Assembly: GCA_013150915.1 (NCBI GenBank)
Contig: JAADJE010000084.1
Location: 1 to 64,000 of the forward strand
Origin: Gammaproteobacteria bacterium
GTDB taxonomy: Bacteria > Pseudomonadota > Gammaproteobacteria > BMS3Bbin11
Reading direction: 5' to 3'
Length of the DNA stretch: 64,000 bases
Shown here: positions 37,000-46,418 of the stretch, in pieces
How positions within the stretch are numbered: position 1 is the stretch's first letter
How the letters are laid out: every line of letters starts with the position of its first letter
The notes under the pieces: generated by a model
The model's input: the letters and a program-made list of their open reading frames with translations, nothing else
Told to the model about the DNA's origin: nothing
The model's database searches: none
Program-made: the position numbers and the translations under genes

Positions 37000-39195
37000 C
37001 TAGAACCTGAGTCCAACTGTCGTAAACACGGACAGTCCTTTCCCAATATAACTGGTATTTTCCGGGGTATCGCGATAGGTCAACGTCGTGCCGACCTGGG
37101 TACGACGGTTCAGATTCATCCTATAAAAGGCTTCAAAATCGATTTCCCTGCCCTCTGGGGCAAGCGAAACACGTGTTCGGCTATTAATAACATTGCGCTG
37201 ACTGTCGAGTGACTGTGGCACAAGGAGATCAGCACTGCCGTTGCTAATACGCAGAGGGCTGGACACAGCGAATCCTGCACGGTCATTATAACGGAACAGG
37301 CTCTTGCCGATTATCCCGGTTCCCCATGAATAGCTTCTTAACGTTGTAAAACTCTGCAGGAATGAGCCTCGCTGCTGCTTTACGCCGGTAAATCCTTCGG
37401 TAAAGCTACCAAACAGGGAAAATTTATCAAATATTCGGTACTGCCCGGTCAGGCCAATTGCAGTGGTGTTGGCATTCGCGACACTGAAGGCGCCACTCGA
37501 CGCGCCACCAAGCAGGTTCCCGTCTTCAAAAAGGTTGTTTACACGTAATGAAACACTCATTTTTTCAGTTGGGGAATAACTGCCCTGCAGCATCACCGCC
37601 TCACTGCTTAGTCTGTTTTGCTTATTATTATTTAGACGATTGGCGCCAAACTGGAACGAAAGTTTTTTACTGGCCTTATAGCCCATGCTGACATTATCGG
37701 AACGATTGCCGAAACCCATATACTGTAAGCCATATGAGCTGGCCCAGATAAAGTTCTCACTTAATGATAAATTCCCGACCTTATCGAACCCGCTTGAAGG
37801 CGTATAGTTATGCTGAAGATTGAATGAAAAACCACTGTTAAAACTTCCCGCCACTTTCATTGAAAGATCGCGGTCCCTTACCTCATCGTAGTTCTCAAGG
37901 AAAGGATCTGAATCCTTCAAAAAAACATAATCTGCCGGGTTAGTCGCCCGTGTGTGTAGAGACATTGAAAGATTATCAGACATGATGACATCTACAGTAC
38001 GTGTCTGACGATCAAACATATTCATAACATTGAACAATGTTGGTGCGCTGTTTTGTACATTTAAGGTCTGGTTCAAATTCATGATATACGGACGGTTGTA
38101 CTTATCAAAAACCAGTGTCTTTTCAAGGTCTTTTTCTGCTTTTTTATTCTCGCTCCAGAAATATGCCAGCCCACCACCAACAGCCAGGGCGGCTATTCCT
38201 ACGCCCAGTCCGCCGCTGGAGCCACTTGAGGATGCTCCAACACCGCCCTGTGCTGCAAGTGCCGCACCGACGTTCAACATGCCGTGCCCGTAGATCGCAT
38301 CAACACCCGGCGCGCCAAGATCCGTAGCACTGTTAAACAGAATTTCCACCACCTGCTGGCTAGTAAGCTCAGGGTTTTGTGCCAGTATCAATGCTGCCGC
38401 ACCGGCCACATGTGGTGTTGCAACGGATGTGCCTGTCCAGGTTACATAGCTCGTATTGCCACGATTACCCGGCGCATAAATACTCAGGCCCGGCGCCACC
38501 ATATAGACAGCTGCAGCACCGCCCGCACGATTTGACATATCAAGAAGGGTGTTATTTTGTCCTGTTCCGCCCACAATGATGCCACCCCCATTAAACTGGC
38601 CATAGACTGAGGGAGGAATATCCGGGTTTGCCTGACTGTCATTTCCAGCTCTAATTATCACGAGCTTCCCGGCTTTTGTGGCATTTATGATTGCGCTATT
38701 CTGAGGCTCGGAAAAAATGGTGCCTGCGGTAAATGTGATTACACGCACATCACTGCGGGCAGCGGCCCGGTTAAATCCTGCTGCCGCGGCATCTGAACCG
38801 GCAAAGCGGTTTGAATCTGTGACACGTATCGGCAGGATTGATGCATCATAAGCGACACCGATAATACCCTGGCCATTAAAATTCGAGGCGATAATTCCCG
38901 CGACAGATGTGCCATGGCCACCACCCGTATCCACATCACCGACATCACCCCCTGCAGCTATTCTCCCAAGCAACTCAACGTGAGTAACATTCACCCCAGA
39001 GTCCAGCGTAGCAATGGTAATCCCACTGCCTGTTGTATTGCTCCAGGCGGGAAACACGTTAACGAAACGGAGACCGTATTGCTTGAGGAATTCCTCCGAA
39101 GCGGGATCAGGTAATGCCTGTGCCAGTGCGCGACCGGATAAAGTAAGCAAACAGGCCATAAAAATTACCCTGGAGGGAGCAGATTTAAACGTCAT
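37000..39195 (-). CDS. Subtilisin-family (S8) autotransporter-like serine protease
   Basis: About 731 residues. Signal peptide about 1-25 (TLSGRALA). The S8 catalytic domain has Asp65 (TLDSGVNVTH), His94 (GGHGTSVAGI), oxyanion Asn185 (RAGNDS) and Ser257 (GTSVATPHVAGAA), all intact. A hydrophobic glycine-rich segment lies near 330-350. The remaining about 350 residues are beta-rich with alternating patterns and the protein ends in VGLRF, a typical outer-membrane beta-barrel terminus. This is an autotransporter layout, placing the protease at the cell surface. The start at MTFKSAPSR gives a good signal peptide. It is flanked by carbohydrate genes. Confidence 0.8.
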   Translation of the reverse strand: MTFKSAPSRVIFMACLLTLSGRALAQALPDPASEEFLKQYGLRFVNVFPAWSNTTGSGITIATLDSGVNVTHVELLGRIAAGGDVGDVDTGGGHGTSVAGIIASNFNGQGIIGVAYDASILPIRVTDSNRFAGSDAAAAGFNRAAARSDVRVITFTAGTIFSEPQNSAIINATKAGKLVIIRAGNDSQANPDIPPSVYGQFNGGGIIVGGTGQNNTLLDMSNRAGGAAAVYMVAPGLSIYAPGNRGNTSYVTWTGTSVATPHVAGAAALILAQNPELTSQQVVEILFNSATDLGAPGVDAIYGHGMLNVGAALAAQGGVGASSSGSSGGLGVGIAALAVGGGLAYFWSENKKAEKDLEKTLVFDKYNRPYIMNLNQTLNVQNSAPTLFNVMNMFDRQTRTVDVIMSDNLSMSLHTRATNPADYVFLKDSDPFLENYDEVRDRDLSMKVAGSFNSGFSFNLQHNYTPSSGFDKVGNLSLSENFIWASSYGLQYMGFGNRSDNVSMGYKASKKLSFQFGANRLNNNKQNRLSSEAVMLQGSYSPTEKMSVSLRVNNLFEDGNLLGGASSGAFSVANANTTAIGLTGQYRIFDKFSLFGSFTEGFTGVKQQRGSFLQSFTTLRSYSWGTGIIGKSLFRYNDRAGFAVSSPLRISNGSADLLVPQSLDSQRNVINSRTRVSLAPEGREIDFEAFYRMNLNRRTQVGTTLTYRDTPENTSYIGKGLSVFTTVGLRF

Positions 39196-39426
39196 AGAAC
39201 ACACCATAATTTAGGTTTTGGACTGATATTTTTTATTATGCGAACGTAAAAAAGTGGCTCATTATAAGCACTTTACCCCTTAAACTCCATTACTAATCCA
39301 AACCTTGTTTTGTCGATATACAGCTAACCGGGTCCCGTACACGCTGTTTATACCCACGACTCTAAACTGCCGTATTTTTTATCACGACAGACGTTTGTAT
39401 GGAGACATAAGCCAGCTGGCCCCAAC

Positions 39427-41070
39427 CTATCCATGACGGTACGCTCTGGTACTTTCCACACGGCTGATTTCCTTGCTCACACGCGTCTTGCTCCAGCCAA
39501 GTTCAGCGGCCATGATGTTCGCGCATCGTTTGAGGGTCTCACGGACGGGAATACCGGTACTTCCCAGGCCCGTTCGTCTGTAGACCACATCTGGCAACGT
39601 GACCGCCATCTCTTCGCGAACCGCGTAGATGACCTCCGCAATAATCGTGTCGCGGTCAGTTCCGACGAGGTCTCGTAATCCACTCACATTTTTAGCACTT
39701 TCCAGCACATCACGGCCATGACAGCCATATCGATGGTACAGCCTCGAGTCGTAGACCCGCTCAGTCCCAATGCCTTCTTTCTCTGCACCGTACAAAACAG
39801 GCTCAACATCCGGTCTCGCTGCGCGGACATCCAGCCTGGCCAATACCCTGTCGATCACACCAATAACCACCTGCGGGGCAACCGTATACTTGATGCCCGT
39901 TACTGTAAACAGGCCCCGTGTGCCGGCGCTTGTTTCATGGTCGACAACTCTGGTGTGTTTGAGCAGGCGAGAGGCGGCATCGGTCGCTGGATCTGCACTG
40001 TTTGCCGGCAACAGGCCGACGTGGCAAAAGCCGATATCCTTCCTGCTTATGCCTGCACAGGGATACAGCATATTTATCTCATCAATGACAGCTTCCAGCT
40101 CCGGACGGCTAAGGTTTGTTGAATCATCACCTGGACTAGCCGTCACATACTCTGTGCCTATCAGAGTCCCTCCCTTCCAGGGTACGAAAAAATAGAACCG
40201 CTTACCCCGGTTGATGACGGCATCCCTGTCAATGTGCCGGGTCGCACTGCTCAGCCCCACCGCCATATCGTCGAAGAGCGGGCGTTTGAGAAATACATTA
40301 AATGCCTTGACCCATGCCTGAGGCATATCACCGGGCTGCCGGCTTAAATCCGCATCCAGCGCAGCCGCCCCGGGGCCGGCTGCATTAATAACCATGCGAG
40401 ACCGTACATTAATGGCTTTACCGTCCAGCTTGTCTCGGGCATGAACACCGGTTACTCGATTGCCATCCAGGGTGTAAGCTTCGGCTGTAACATAATTGGC
40501 CGCGACGGCTCCCTGCTGTACAGCAGTATGAATAATGGCGAGCATCAACCGCTCTGTGTCCTCGATAAATCCATCCTGCCACTGGGCTGCGCCGGTTAAC
40601 CCGTCCTGATCGATGCAGGGCGATATGGCCAGACATTGTCGCCGCGAAATAATCCTGCCCGCAGGTATTCGCTTGCCAGTATCGACACCCCTGTTACGGT
40701 CTACGCTGATTAAGTCATTCAGCAGTAGTGCAGCACGCATGATCCATTTACCTTGCATACCATAGCCATAAGTCGGCACTAGAAATCGTTGTGGTCGCAC
40801 TAAATAGGGGGCAATGGTAAGCAATTGCCGTCGGGCACGGATCGACTCCCGCATTCGCACAAGGTTCAGGTGTTGCAAATAGCGGAGGCCGCCGTGAACA
40901 ATTTTCTGACTGTTTGCAGACGTTGCGGACCCAAAATCACCCTGCTCAATCAAGGCTACACTCAGTCCACGCATGGCGGCCTCACGCGCGAGAAATGCAC
41001 CGTATATGCCGCTGCCGACAATCAGTACATCAAAGGTATTCTCAGCAAGCAGCCGGAGGTCACGCTTCAT
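39427..41070 (-). CDS. glpD: FAD-dependent glycerol-3-phosphate dehydrogenase/oxidase family protein
   Basis: 547 residues. FAD-binding motif VLIVGSGIYGAFLAREAA near the N-terminus, then KIVHGGLRYLQ (the conserved GlpD region), and the C-terminal GlpD-type helical domain at about 420-540 (SKTRVSKEISRVE). It oxidises sn-glycerol-3-phosphate to dihydroxyacetone phosphate and feeds electrons to the quinone pool in typical GlpD. There are no glpF/glpK/glpR genes here. It overlaps the downstream-frame GT4 gene by 11 bases, so it is part of a lipid- or glycan-related operon, and a related substrate is possible. Confidence 0.85.
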   Translation of the reverse strand: MKRDLRLLAENTFDVLIVGSGIYGAFLAREAAMRGLSVALIEQGDFGSATSANSQKIVHGGLRYLQHLNLVRMRESIRARRQLLTIAPYLVRPQRFLVPTYGYGMQGKWIMRAALLLNDLISVDRNRGVDTGKRIPAGRIISRRQCLAISPCIDQDGLTGAAQWQDGFIEDTERLMLAIIHTAVQQGAVAANYVTAEAYTLDGNRVTGVHARDKLDGKAINVRSRMVINAAGPGAAALDADLSRQPGDMPQAWVKAFNVFLKRPLFDDMAVGLSSATRHIDRDAVINRGKRFYFFVPWKGGTLIGTEYVTASPGDDSTNLSRPELEAVIDEINMLYPCAGISRKDIGFCHVGLLPANSADPATDAASRLLKHTRVVDHETSAGTRGLFTVTGIKYTVAPQVVIGVIDRVLARLDVRAARPDVEPVLYGAEKEGIGTERVYDSRLYHRYGCHGRDVLESAKNVSGLRDLVGTDRDTIIAEVIYAVREEMAVTLPDVVYRRTGLGSTGIPVRETLKRCANIMAAELGWSKTRVSKEISRVESTRAYRHG

Positions 41071-42223
41071 GCTTATCGGCTTCCAGTTGCCGGTAGACGC
41101 TCAGTAATTTATTCTTGAAGACGCCGTAGGTGTGACGGCCTTCGGCAAGTTCCCGAGCGGCATGTCCCAGTGTTTCGCGCAGGCTGGCATCCTTACACAA
41201 TATAGCCAGTCCAGCTGCAAAGGCTGCCGGTTCACCTGCTACCAGCACTGCGGAGTTTTCGTCCAGAACCTGCGTATGTGAGGGTATATCTGTTGTAATA
41301 ATAGCCTTGCCTGCTCCCATATAGGAGTAGATCTTCATTGGGGTATTGACACCCTTGATACGCGGCGAAATGAGGATGTCCGCTTGCTCAAGGTATAACA
41401 TCAGATCGGCAACGGGTCTCGAACCGAGGAAAATGCACAGTGCCGACACCCCTGCCGTTTCCGCCATGTCTTTATATCGTTCAATGTCCTCATCATTGCC
41501 ACCGATAAACACGACGCGCAGTGCATCACAATCGTCGAGTTCAGCCAACGAATGGATAAGCAGATCGATACCCTGATAATGTTCAAGGTTACCGACATAC
41601 ATCGCCACAACAGTATTGTCGGGGACCCGTTTGTGAATATCGTCAATCGGTTCACCGCTTGGCTGAAGATCCATTGCGACATCTTCCAGAACACACAGGG
41701 GTAGTTCGGGGGCATAATCCTGTACGCGGACGGCCAGTGCATCACAGACAGGCAACACGACATCTGAGCGTCTTATCGCCAGGCGTTCAAAACCGTACAT
41801 CACTGGGGCCACAACACGCAGGAAAGACCACTTTTCGAGGAGCTGGTCAGGCATGGACGAATCCATATCATAGACGATTACCCGTTTACCCCTGGGAATA
41901 AACAATGTGAAAAATATACTTTCCTCGCCGGCGTGCAACACATCATACGACCCTTTCCTGAGCATGTTGAGTGTCTTGAAGAACAACAGTACATCGTATA
42001 GCAGCTTGCCGAAAGAGAACCCTATTGGTATCTTTTTGACGAAAGGCAGGGATCGGGTACGAAAAATTCGCAGCCCTTCAATTGCGACATCATCACCAGG
42101 ATGAAAGGTCAGCATGTCAACCGAATGGCCAGCGCCACACAGAGCCCTGACCAACATACGGGTAGCAATGGGCGTACCACGCTCCTGATAAAAGGGTTGT
42201 GGTACGAGCAGTAAGATCTTCAT
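41060..42223 (-). CDS. GT4-family glycosyltransferase
   Basis: 387 residues from MKILLLVPQPFYQERG; this start begins the family's N-terminal strand and fits its position 10 bases after the methyltransferase stop. GT-B fold: N-terminal acceptor domain, the VGNLEHYQGIDLLI donor-domain entry (about 212-225), and the conserved glutamate-containing segment SPRIKGVNTPMKIYSYMGAG (about 296-315). The usual ExxxxxxxE appears as a variant here. It probably adds a sugar to a membrane-bound acceptor. Between glpD and a methyltransferase in one operon. Confidence 0.82.
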   Translation of the reverse strand: MKILLLVPQPFYQERGTPIATRMLVRALCGAGHSVDMLTFHPGDDVAIEGLRIFRTRSLPFVKKIPIGFSFGKLLYDVLLFFKTLNMLRKGSYDVLHAGEESIFFTLFIPRGKRVIVYDMDSSMPDQLLEKWSFLRVVAPVMYGFERLAIRRSDVVLPVCDALAVRVQDYAPELPLCVLEDVAMDLQPSGEPIDDIHKRVPDNTVVAMYVGNLEHYQGIDLLIHSLAELDDCDALRVVFIGGNDEDIERYKDMAETAGVSALCIFLGSRPVADLMLYLEQADILISPRIKGVNTPMKIYSYMGAGKAIITTDIPSHTQVLDENSAVLVAGEPAAFAAGLAILCKDASLRETLGHAARELAEGRHTYGVFKNKLLSVYRQLEADKHEA

Positions 42224-42233
42224 CGTTGTGGTT

Positions 42234-42956
42234 TCACTGCTTCTGAATAACTCTGTCTGCACGGAGAACGACGGGCGAACCAAACAGGGAGGTAATGCCG
42301 GTGATCAGAAACAACTTTTCTAATACCTGAAGAAACTTTGCACCATTCAATCCACGGTGCAAAAACATAGGTAGCATGAACTGGGAAATATGCGCAGTAA
42401 TTTTGTATCCATGCTTTGCCAGCTCAGCTTTCAATTGACGTTTTGAAAAACTCAAGTAGGTTCGGGTGTTCTTTTCAATACCTTTTTTCAAACCAAACAT
42501 TAGTGGCGTTAGTGCATTTGCACTAAACAAACTCGGGTAATCGAATACCACGGTCTGTCTGGATATACGGCAGGATTCTGCAATTAGTGCAGGCCAATTG
42601 TCGATGTGCGAGATGAGTCGAACGAAAATTACCAGATCGACAGACTGGTCTGCAAACGGTAATTCAAGCATATCGCCTGTCACCTTATGCAGTTCAGCTT
42701 CAGGATGACGTTGGCCAAGCATTTTGTGGCAGCTGGCATCACTCCCGTACTCGATGATGTCACAGCCTGTCTGTTCGAGTACAGGGATCAACTGCCCATG
42801 GCCACCGCCAAGATCGATGACAGTCCCCTTACAATCTCTGCCAAGAACACGCTCTACAGCTGAATTTTGAGTATCCAGAAAATACACGCCAGCCGCCCCG
42901 GAAAAGCGGCTGGCGTAATCATCAGATGCCGTTTCTATATCAGGGGTTTCACGCAT
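42234..42956 (-). CDS. Class I SAM-dependent methyltransferase
   Basis: 240 residues with a Rossmann methyltransferase fold. Motif I is VIDLGGGHGQLIPV (about 46-59), followed by the acidic loop near YGSDAS and the VDLVIFVRLISHID region as motif post-II. The C-terminal part, with RGLNGAKFLQVLEKL, resembles methyltransferases of lipid or quinone-like acceptors. It is adjacent to GT4 (10-base gap) and probably acts on the same product. Confidence 0.82.
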   Translation of the reverse strand: MRETPDIETASDDYASRFSGAAGVYFLDTQNSAVERVLGRDCKGTVIDLGGGHGQLIPVLEQTGCDIIEYGSDASCHKMLGQRHPEAELHKVTGDMLELPFADQSVDLVIFVRLISHIDNWPALIAESCRISRQTVVFDYPSLFSANALTPLMFGLKKGIEKNTRTYLSFSKRQLKAELAKHGYKITAHISQFMLPMFLHRGLNGAKFLQVLEKLFLITGITSLFGSPVVLRADRVIQKQ

Positions 42957-43023
42957 TCTTGATCATGTCCTTAAATTCCACAGATCTTTACACAATACAT
43001 TATTGTACTACGACAGAAGCGGC

Positions 43024-43842
43024 CTATGTTCTGATTGCGCGCTGCCGGGAAAGGAACTGCCAGACTCCCTGCGGCCGGCCAAAGCGGGTCATTACAAGCT
43101 GCTGATTTTTGAGTATGATGCGCATCGAACGAGACGGCCTTTCCGGATCCCAGGGTGCAATAGTAGAAAAACCGAAGCTCCCGGTACGGCATGCTTCGGT
43201 GGATATGGGCAGAGGATCTGTCCCTGCAATAACGCGTGGGCCCGAGTTGAATAACCCTGATCTGGGCCACACCCACGGGCGGATGCCAGAATCACTGAGC
43301 AATACACCTGCCTGCACAAACTGGCGGCTCATGGAAGTCAGAACCTTGCCACGCCGTCCCAGCCATTTGCCTGTCCCCCATGGCACGGCAGCTACTCCCC
43401 CGCTACGATTTATTGCCTCGATCAGTTCCAGCAGAGGCCTGCCTTCATCAAATAATGCATCCGTCGCCAACGCATGTACCTCAAGGCCCTCATGGCTGAC
43501 TATTTGCCTGCCCGCAATAACATATAACACTTTTCCTGAGCGATTCCTCAGACTAACAGAGCCCGTTTCTTCCGTTGCATGGCTATACCAGCTCTCGCTC
43601 CCTGTACATATTGGCTGTGCCAGGTCTTCGCTGGCATCCAGCAGTCGTAGAAAGCCCTTCTCACCGGGGGTTTCTGTCAGAAGCAGGACTTTAACAGAGA
43701 TCTCATTATCCATCGCGGCCTCTGTCGTAGGTGACAGGTTGGCATACGCAGAACCAAAAAAGGTACAGGGATCGAAACAATCGTAAAAATGCACATGGGC
43801 GTCGACAAACAGCCTTGTCTCTCTCATCGTCGGTTCGTTCAT
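43024..43842 (-). CDS. Putative metal-dependent hydrolase, function unknown
   Basis: 272 residues. The start of the fold carries an HxH pair, DAHVHFYDCFD (residues about 14-24), typical of amidohydrolase/PHP enzymes that bind metal there. A further GTDPLP occurs near residue 207, as in amidohydrolases. No signal peptide is present. I do not recognise the exact family. It is the first gene of a four-gene minus-strand run (hydrolase, methyltransferase, GT4, glpD-like), with a 67-bp gap to the methyltransferase. A second Met (MRETRLF) is an alternative start. Confidence 0.55.
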   Translation of the reverse strand: MNEPTMRETRLFVDAHVHFYDCFDPCTFFGSAYANLSPTTEAAMDNEISVKVLLLTETPGEKGFLRLLDASEDLAQPICTGSESWYSHATEETGSVSLRNRSGKVLYVIAGRQIVSHEGLEVHALATDALFDEGRPLLELIEAINRSGGVAAVPWGTGKWLGRRGKVLTSMSRQFVQAGVLLSDSGIRPWVWPRSGLFNSGPRVIAGTDPLPISTEACRTGSFGFSTIAPWDPERPSRSMRIILKNQQLVMTRFGRPQGVWQFLSRQRAIRT

Positions 43843-43940
43843 AGCTTTTATTAACCCTGCTGGGATACGCCGCCCAAGTGCCTATCACAGCACCTTTAAA
43901 CACCGCTTACGATCAACCCCAACGGCGCACACTTGATCCT

Positions 43941-44483
43941 TTACGGTACAGGTATAAAAACAATCCTGTGCCACTTGGCATAGGCGCCATTACCACTACA
44001 GGCAAATTGTTCTTTTCCATAAAATTGTATGACATCACCGGTATTGACCTGATGGATGCCTGCGTCAAAATCCACGTCTATATCGGGACATACCGACCGC
44101 CAGTCTTTAGGGCAACTGCACCCTAAAGAACTGGACACAGGATATGTTCCTGATTTCACAACGACACCATTTATTGACACACTATAAGGCGGTCGGCCAT
44201 CAAACTCCGTTTGAACCGTTAGTGTTAATCTGTACTTACCCGAAACGCCTGGAAATTTAGCTTGACAGGTGCCGCTTCCAGAATACGCTTTCAACCCGAG
44301 GGCGCCGTCCCGGTTTGTCCAGTTGCTGGTACAGGAAAAATCTTTAAACGCGCCCAATGTGACTGCCGTGGCAACCGCTCCACCTCCACTGCTGGTCGTT
44401 TCTACCTCGGTACTGCTGTTGCATGCCGATAATATTCCCAGCAACGCCCCGGCCACAAGAACCATAAATACCTTTCGCATCAA
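43941..44483 (-). CDS. Hypothetical lipoprotein, beta-rich
   Basis: 180 residues, with a type II signal peptide whose lipobox is LSAC, Cys21 being the predicted lipid-attachment site. It is followed by a Ser/Gly-rich linker and a compact domain with six cysteines (GCSCPKDW, ACSGNG and others) and Trp-rich strands, resembling a carbohydrate-binding-type beta sandwich. No family could be assigned. It sits beside, but apart from, the glycan operon and may be an outer-membrane-anchored binding protein. Confidence 0.6.
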   Translation of the reverse strand: MMRKVFMVLVAGALLGILSACNSSTEVETTSSGGGAVATAVTLGAFKDFSCTSNWTNRDGALGLKAYSGSGTCQAKFPGVSGKYRLTLTVQTEFDGRPPYSVSINGVVVKSGTYPVSSSLGCSCPKDWRSVCPDIDVDFDAGIHQVNTGDVIQFYGKEQFACSGNGAYAKWHRIVFIPVP

Positions 44484-44659
44484 CTCAACCCCTGTAATCT
44501 CATGTTAAAAGGGCCGAGTATAGACACAATTTTCCCCGCAATCCATTTGGCATTGACCAGGCACCTGTTCTCTCTCTTCCCTGAGTGATGAGAAATGAAG
44601 GTATTGTTTAAGGGGGTCCCAAAGGCGACCTGTAGACAAAAATGTGCTCAAGCGAACAC

Positions 44660-46018
44660 TTAGTGCAATAGCACCAGTTCTTCAGAGGCCGTTGGATGAA
44701 TAGCCACCGTACCGTCCAGGTCTGATTTACAGGCGCCCATTTTGATTGCCACGGCGAAACCCTGCATCATTTCATCGGCACCTTCGCCAATGACATGGAT
44801 ACCGACAACTTTTTCTCTGGCGCCGACTGTAATCATTTTTATTGATGATCGTTTCTTATGGTTCGACAGGGCATGAACTATATTCGTATAGCGTGACTGG
44901 TGGACTTTTACCTCACCATAGTATTCGCGCGCTTCGCCTTCAGTCATGCCAACCGTGCCGATAGGCGGGTGACTGAAGATCACACTGGGAATGTTATTGT
45001 AATCGAGTTTTGCCTTCGGCTGATTATTAAACAAGCGCTCCGCAAGGTGACGCCCGGCGGCAATAGCCACCGGGGTCAGGGCCGCTCTACCGGTAATATC
45101 GCCCACCGCATAAATGCCTTGAATAGACGTATTCTGGTACTCGTCAGTTTCTATAAAGCCCTCTTTTGTCACCTCCAAACCAACAGTATCCAGACCAATA
45201 TTCTCCGTGTTGGGGCGACGTCCTATGGCCCATATAAGGCAATTATTATCCGAGATTTTCTGATTATTACTGCTTACAATTTCAATCAGACCATTGGCCG
45301 ACTTTTCTACACAACTGACCTGTGTGCTGCCAAGGATGTTAACCCCGTTATTCAACATCTCTTCCATCAAACATTCCCGCAGACTGGCATCAAAATTCCG
45401 TAAAAAAATCTCTTTGCGCAGCATCATCGTTACCCTGCTACCGAGCATATTCAAGACACCGGCAAGCTCGACGGCGATATAACCTGCACCGATGACGACG
45501 ACACGTTTCGGTAAATCTTCAAGCTCAAAAAATCCGTCACTGGTAATTCCGTACTCAGCCCCCGGGATGTCCGGCACGACCGGTCTGCCGCCGGTCGCAA
45601 TCAGTATATGTTTTCCTTCAATTAACTGTTTTTCATTTTCACAAATGACTTCGATCCTGCCTGTGTCAACAAGGCGCCCGTGCCCCTGAAAAATTTTTAT
45701 ATTATCCAGATCAAGATTGCGCTGATAAATACCGTTCAGGCGGGCTATATACGCATCACGTTTTTTCTTCATCAGCGACCAGTCATAGCCGTGGCGCGTG
45801 ATATCGAAGCCATAATCTGCCGCCATCTCCAGACCATGTGCCAGTGCCGCAGCGTTCCACATTACCTTTTTGGGCACGCAGCCGACATTGACACAAGTGC
45901 CGCCGAGTCGCCCACTTTCAATAATAGCAACGCGGGCGCCATAAGATGCGGCCCGCCTGGCGGTTGCAATGCCACCGCTTCCGGCGCCAAGGACGAGCAA
46001 GTCATATCTCTCTTTCAT
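44660..46018 (-). CDS. gor: Glutathione reductase
   Basis: 452 residues of the class-I pyridine nucleotide-disulfide oxidoreductase family. FAD motif [15 protein letters not shown], redox disulfide [21 protein letters not shown]-binding [13 protein letters not shown] and the C-terminal His-Glu pair in HPTASEELV. The GCVPKK motif and length mark it as glutathione reductase rather than dihydrolipoamide dehydrogenase. It keeps glutathione reduced, serving gloA among others. Alone between the lipoprotein and prlC. Confidence 0.95.
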   Translation of the reverse strand: MKERYDLLVLGAGSGGIATARRAASYGARVAIIESGRLGGTCVNVGCVPKKVMWNAAALAHGLEMAADYGFDITRHGYDWSLMKKKRDAYIARLNGIYQRNLDLDNIKIFQGHGRLVDTGRIEVICENEKQLIEGKHILIATGGRPVVPDIPGAEYGITSDGFFELEDLPKRVVVIGAGYIAVELAGVLNMLGSRVTMMLRKEIFLRNFDASLRECLMEEMLNNGVNILGSTQVSCVEKSANGLIEIVSSNNQKISDNNCLIWAIGRRPNTENIGLDTVGLEVTKEGFIETDEYQNTSIQGIYAVGDITGRAALTPVAIAAGRHLAERLFNNQPKAKLDYNNIPSVIFSHPPIGTVGMTEGEAREYYGEVKVHQSRYTNIVHALSNHKKRSSIKMITVGAREKVVGIHVIGEGADEMMQGFAVAIKMGACKSDLDGTVAIHPTASEELVLLH

Positions 46019-46225
46019 TGTGTCTACTTCATTTGTGGTGAGTAATAAATAGTCTTAGATGGCCGCCATTACGAGGAATGAAGCAAGCTCCTGCTGACCG
46101 TTTTAACCTCTCGAGATTACCACGCTATGTTCACACAGGCGACATCCTGGTTTTTCCAGACTACGATTCACAGTATTATCAACTGTTAGCTGATACAGTA
46201 AAACCTTTATTTACTGCACCGAAGC

Positions 46226-46392
46226 TTAAGGAACCTCTGATTGATTCTGGACGAAGTAGATTGCGATCTAAAATATTCAGGTTTGAGGCGCAAATCGCAC
46301 GTAATAGCGAGCTATTGCGAAGGTTTGCAACGAAAAAACTGAGTATTTTAGGCGTAAGATACGCGTTCATGAATTGATCAGAGGTTCCTTAA
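46226..46392 (-). repeat. TIR-hairpin repeat, copy B (full)
   Basis: A 167-bp element with perfect 16-bp ends TTAAGGAACCTCTGAT (46226..46241) and its inverse (46377..46392). The central hairpin is GCAAATC (46290..46296) with GGTTTGC (46322..46328) and CGTAATAG (46300..46307) with CTATTGCG (46312..46319), each with one G-T wobble. Read in minus orientation it aligns with copies A and C. Its right end lies 26 bases before the chosen prlC start. Confidence 0.85.
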
Positions 46393-46418
46393 ATAACCGA
46401 CACCCAGAGGTCTCCACT

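Noticed and set aside
46078-46377. Open frame beginning MKQAPADRFNLS
   Set aside because: Its second half is the repeat copy B and the first half matches no family I know. No ribosome-binding site is clear.
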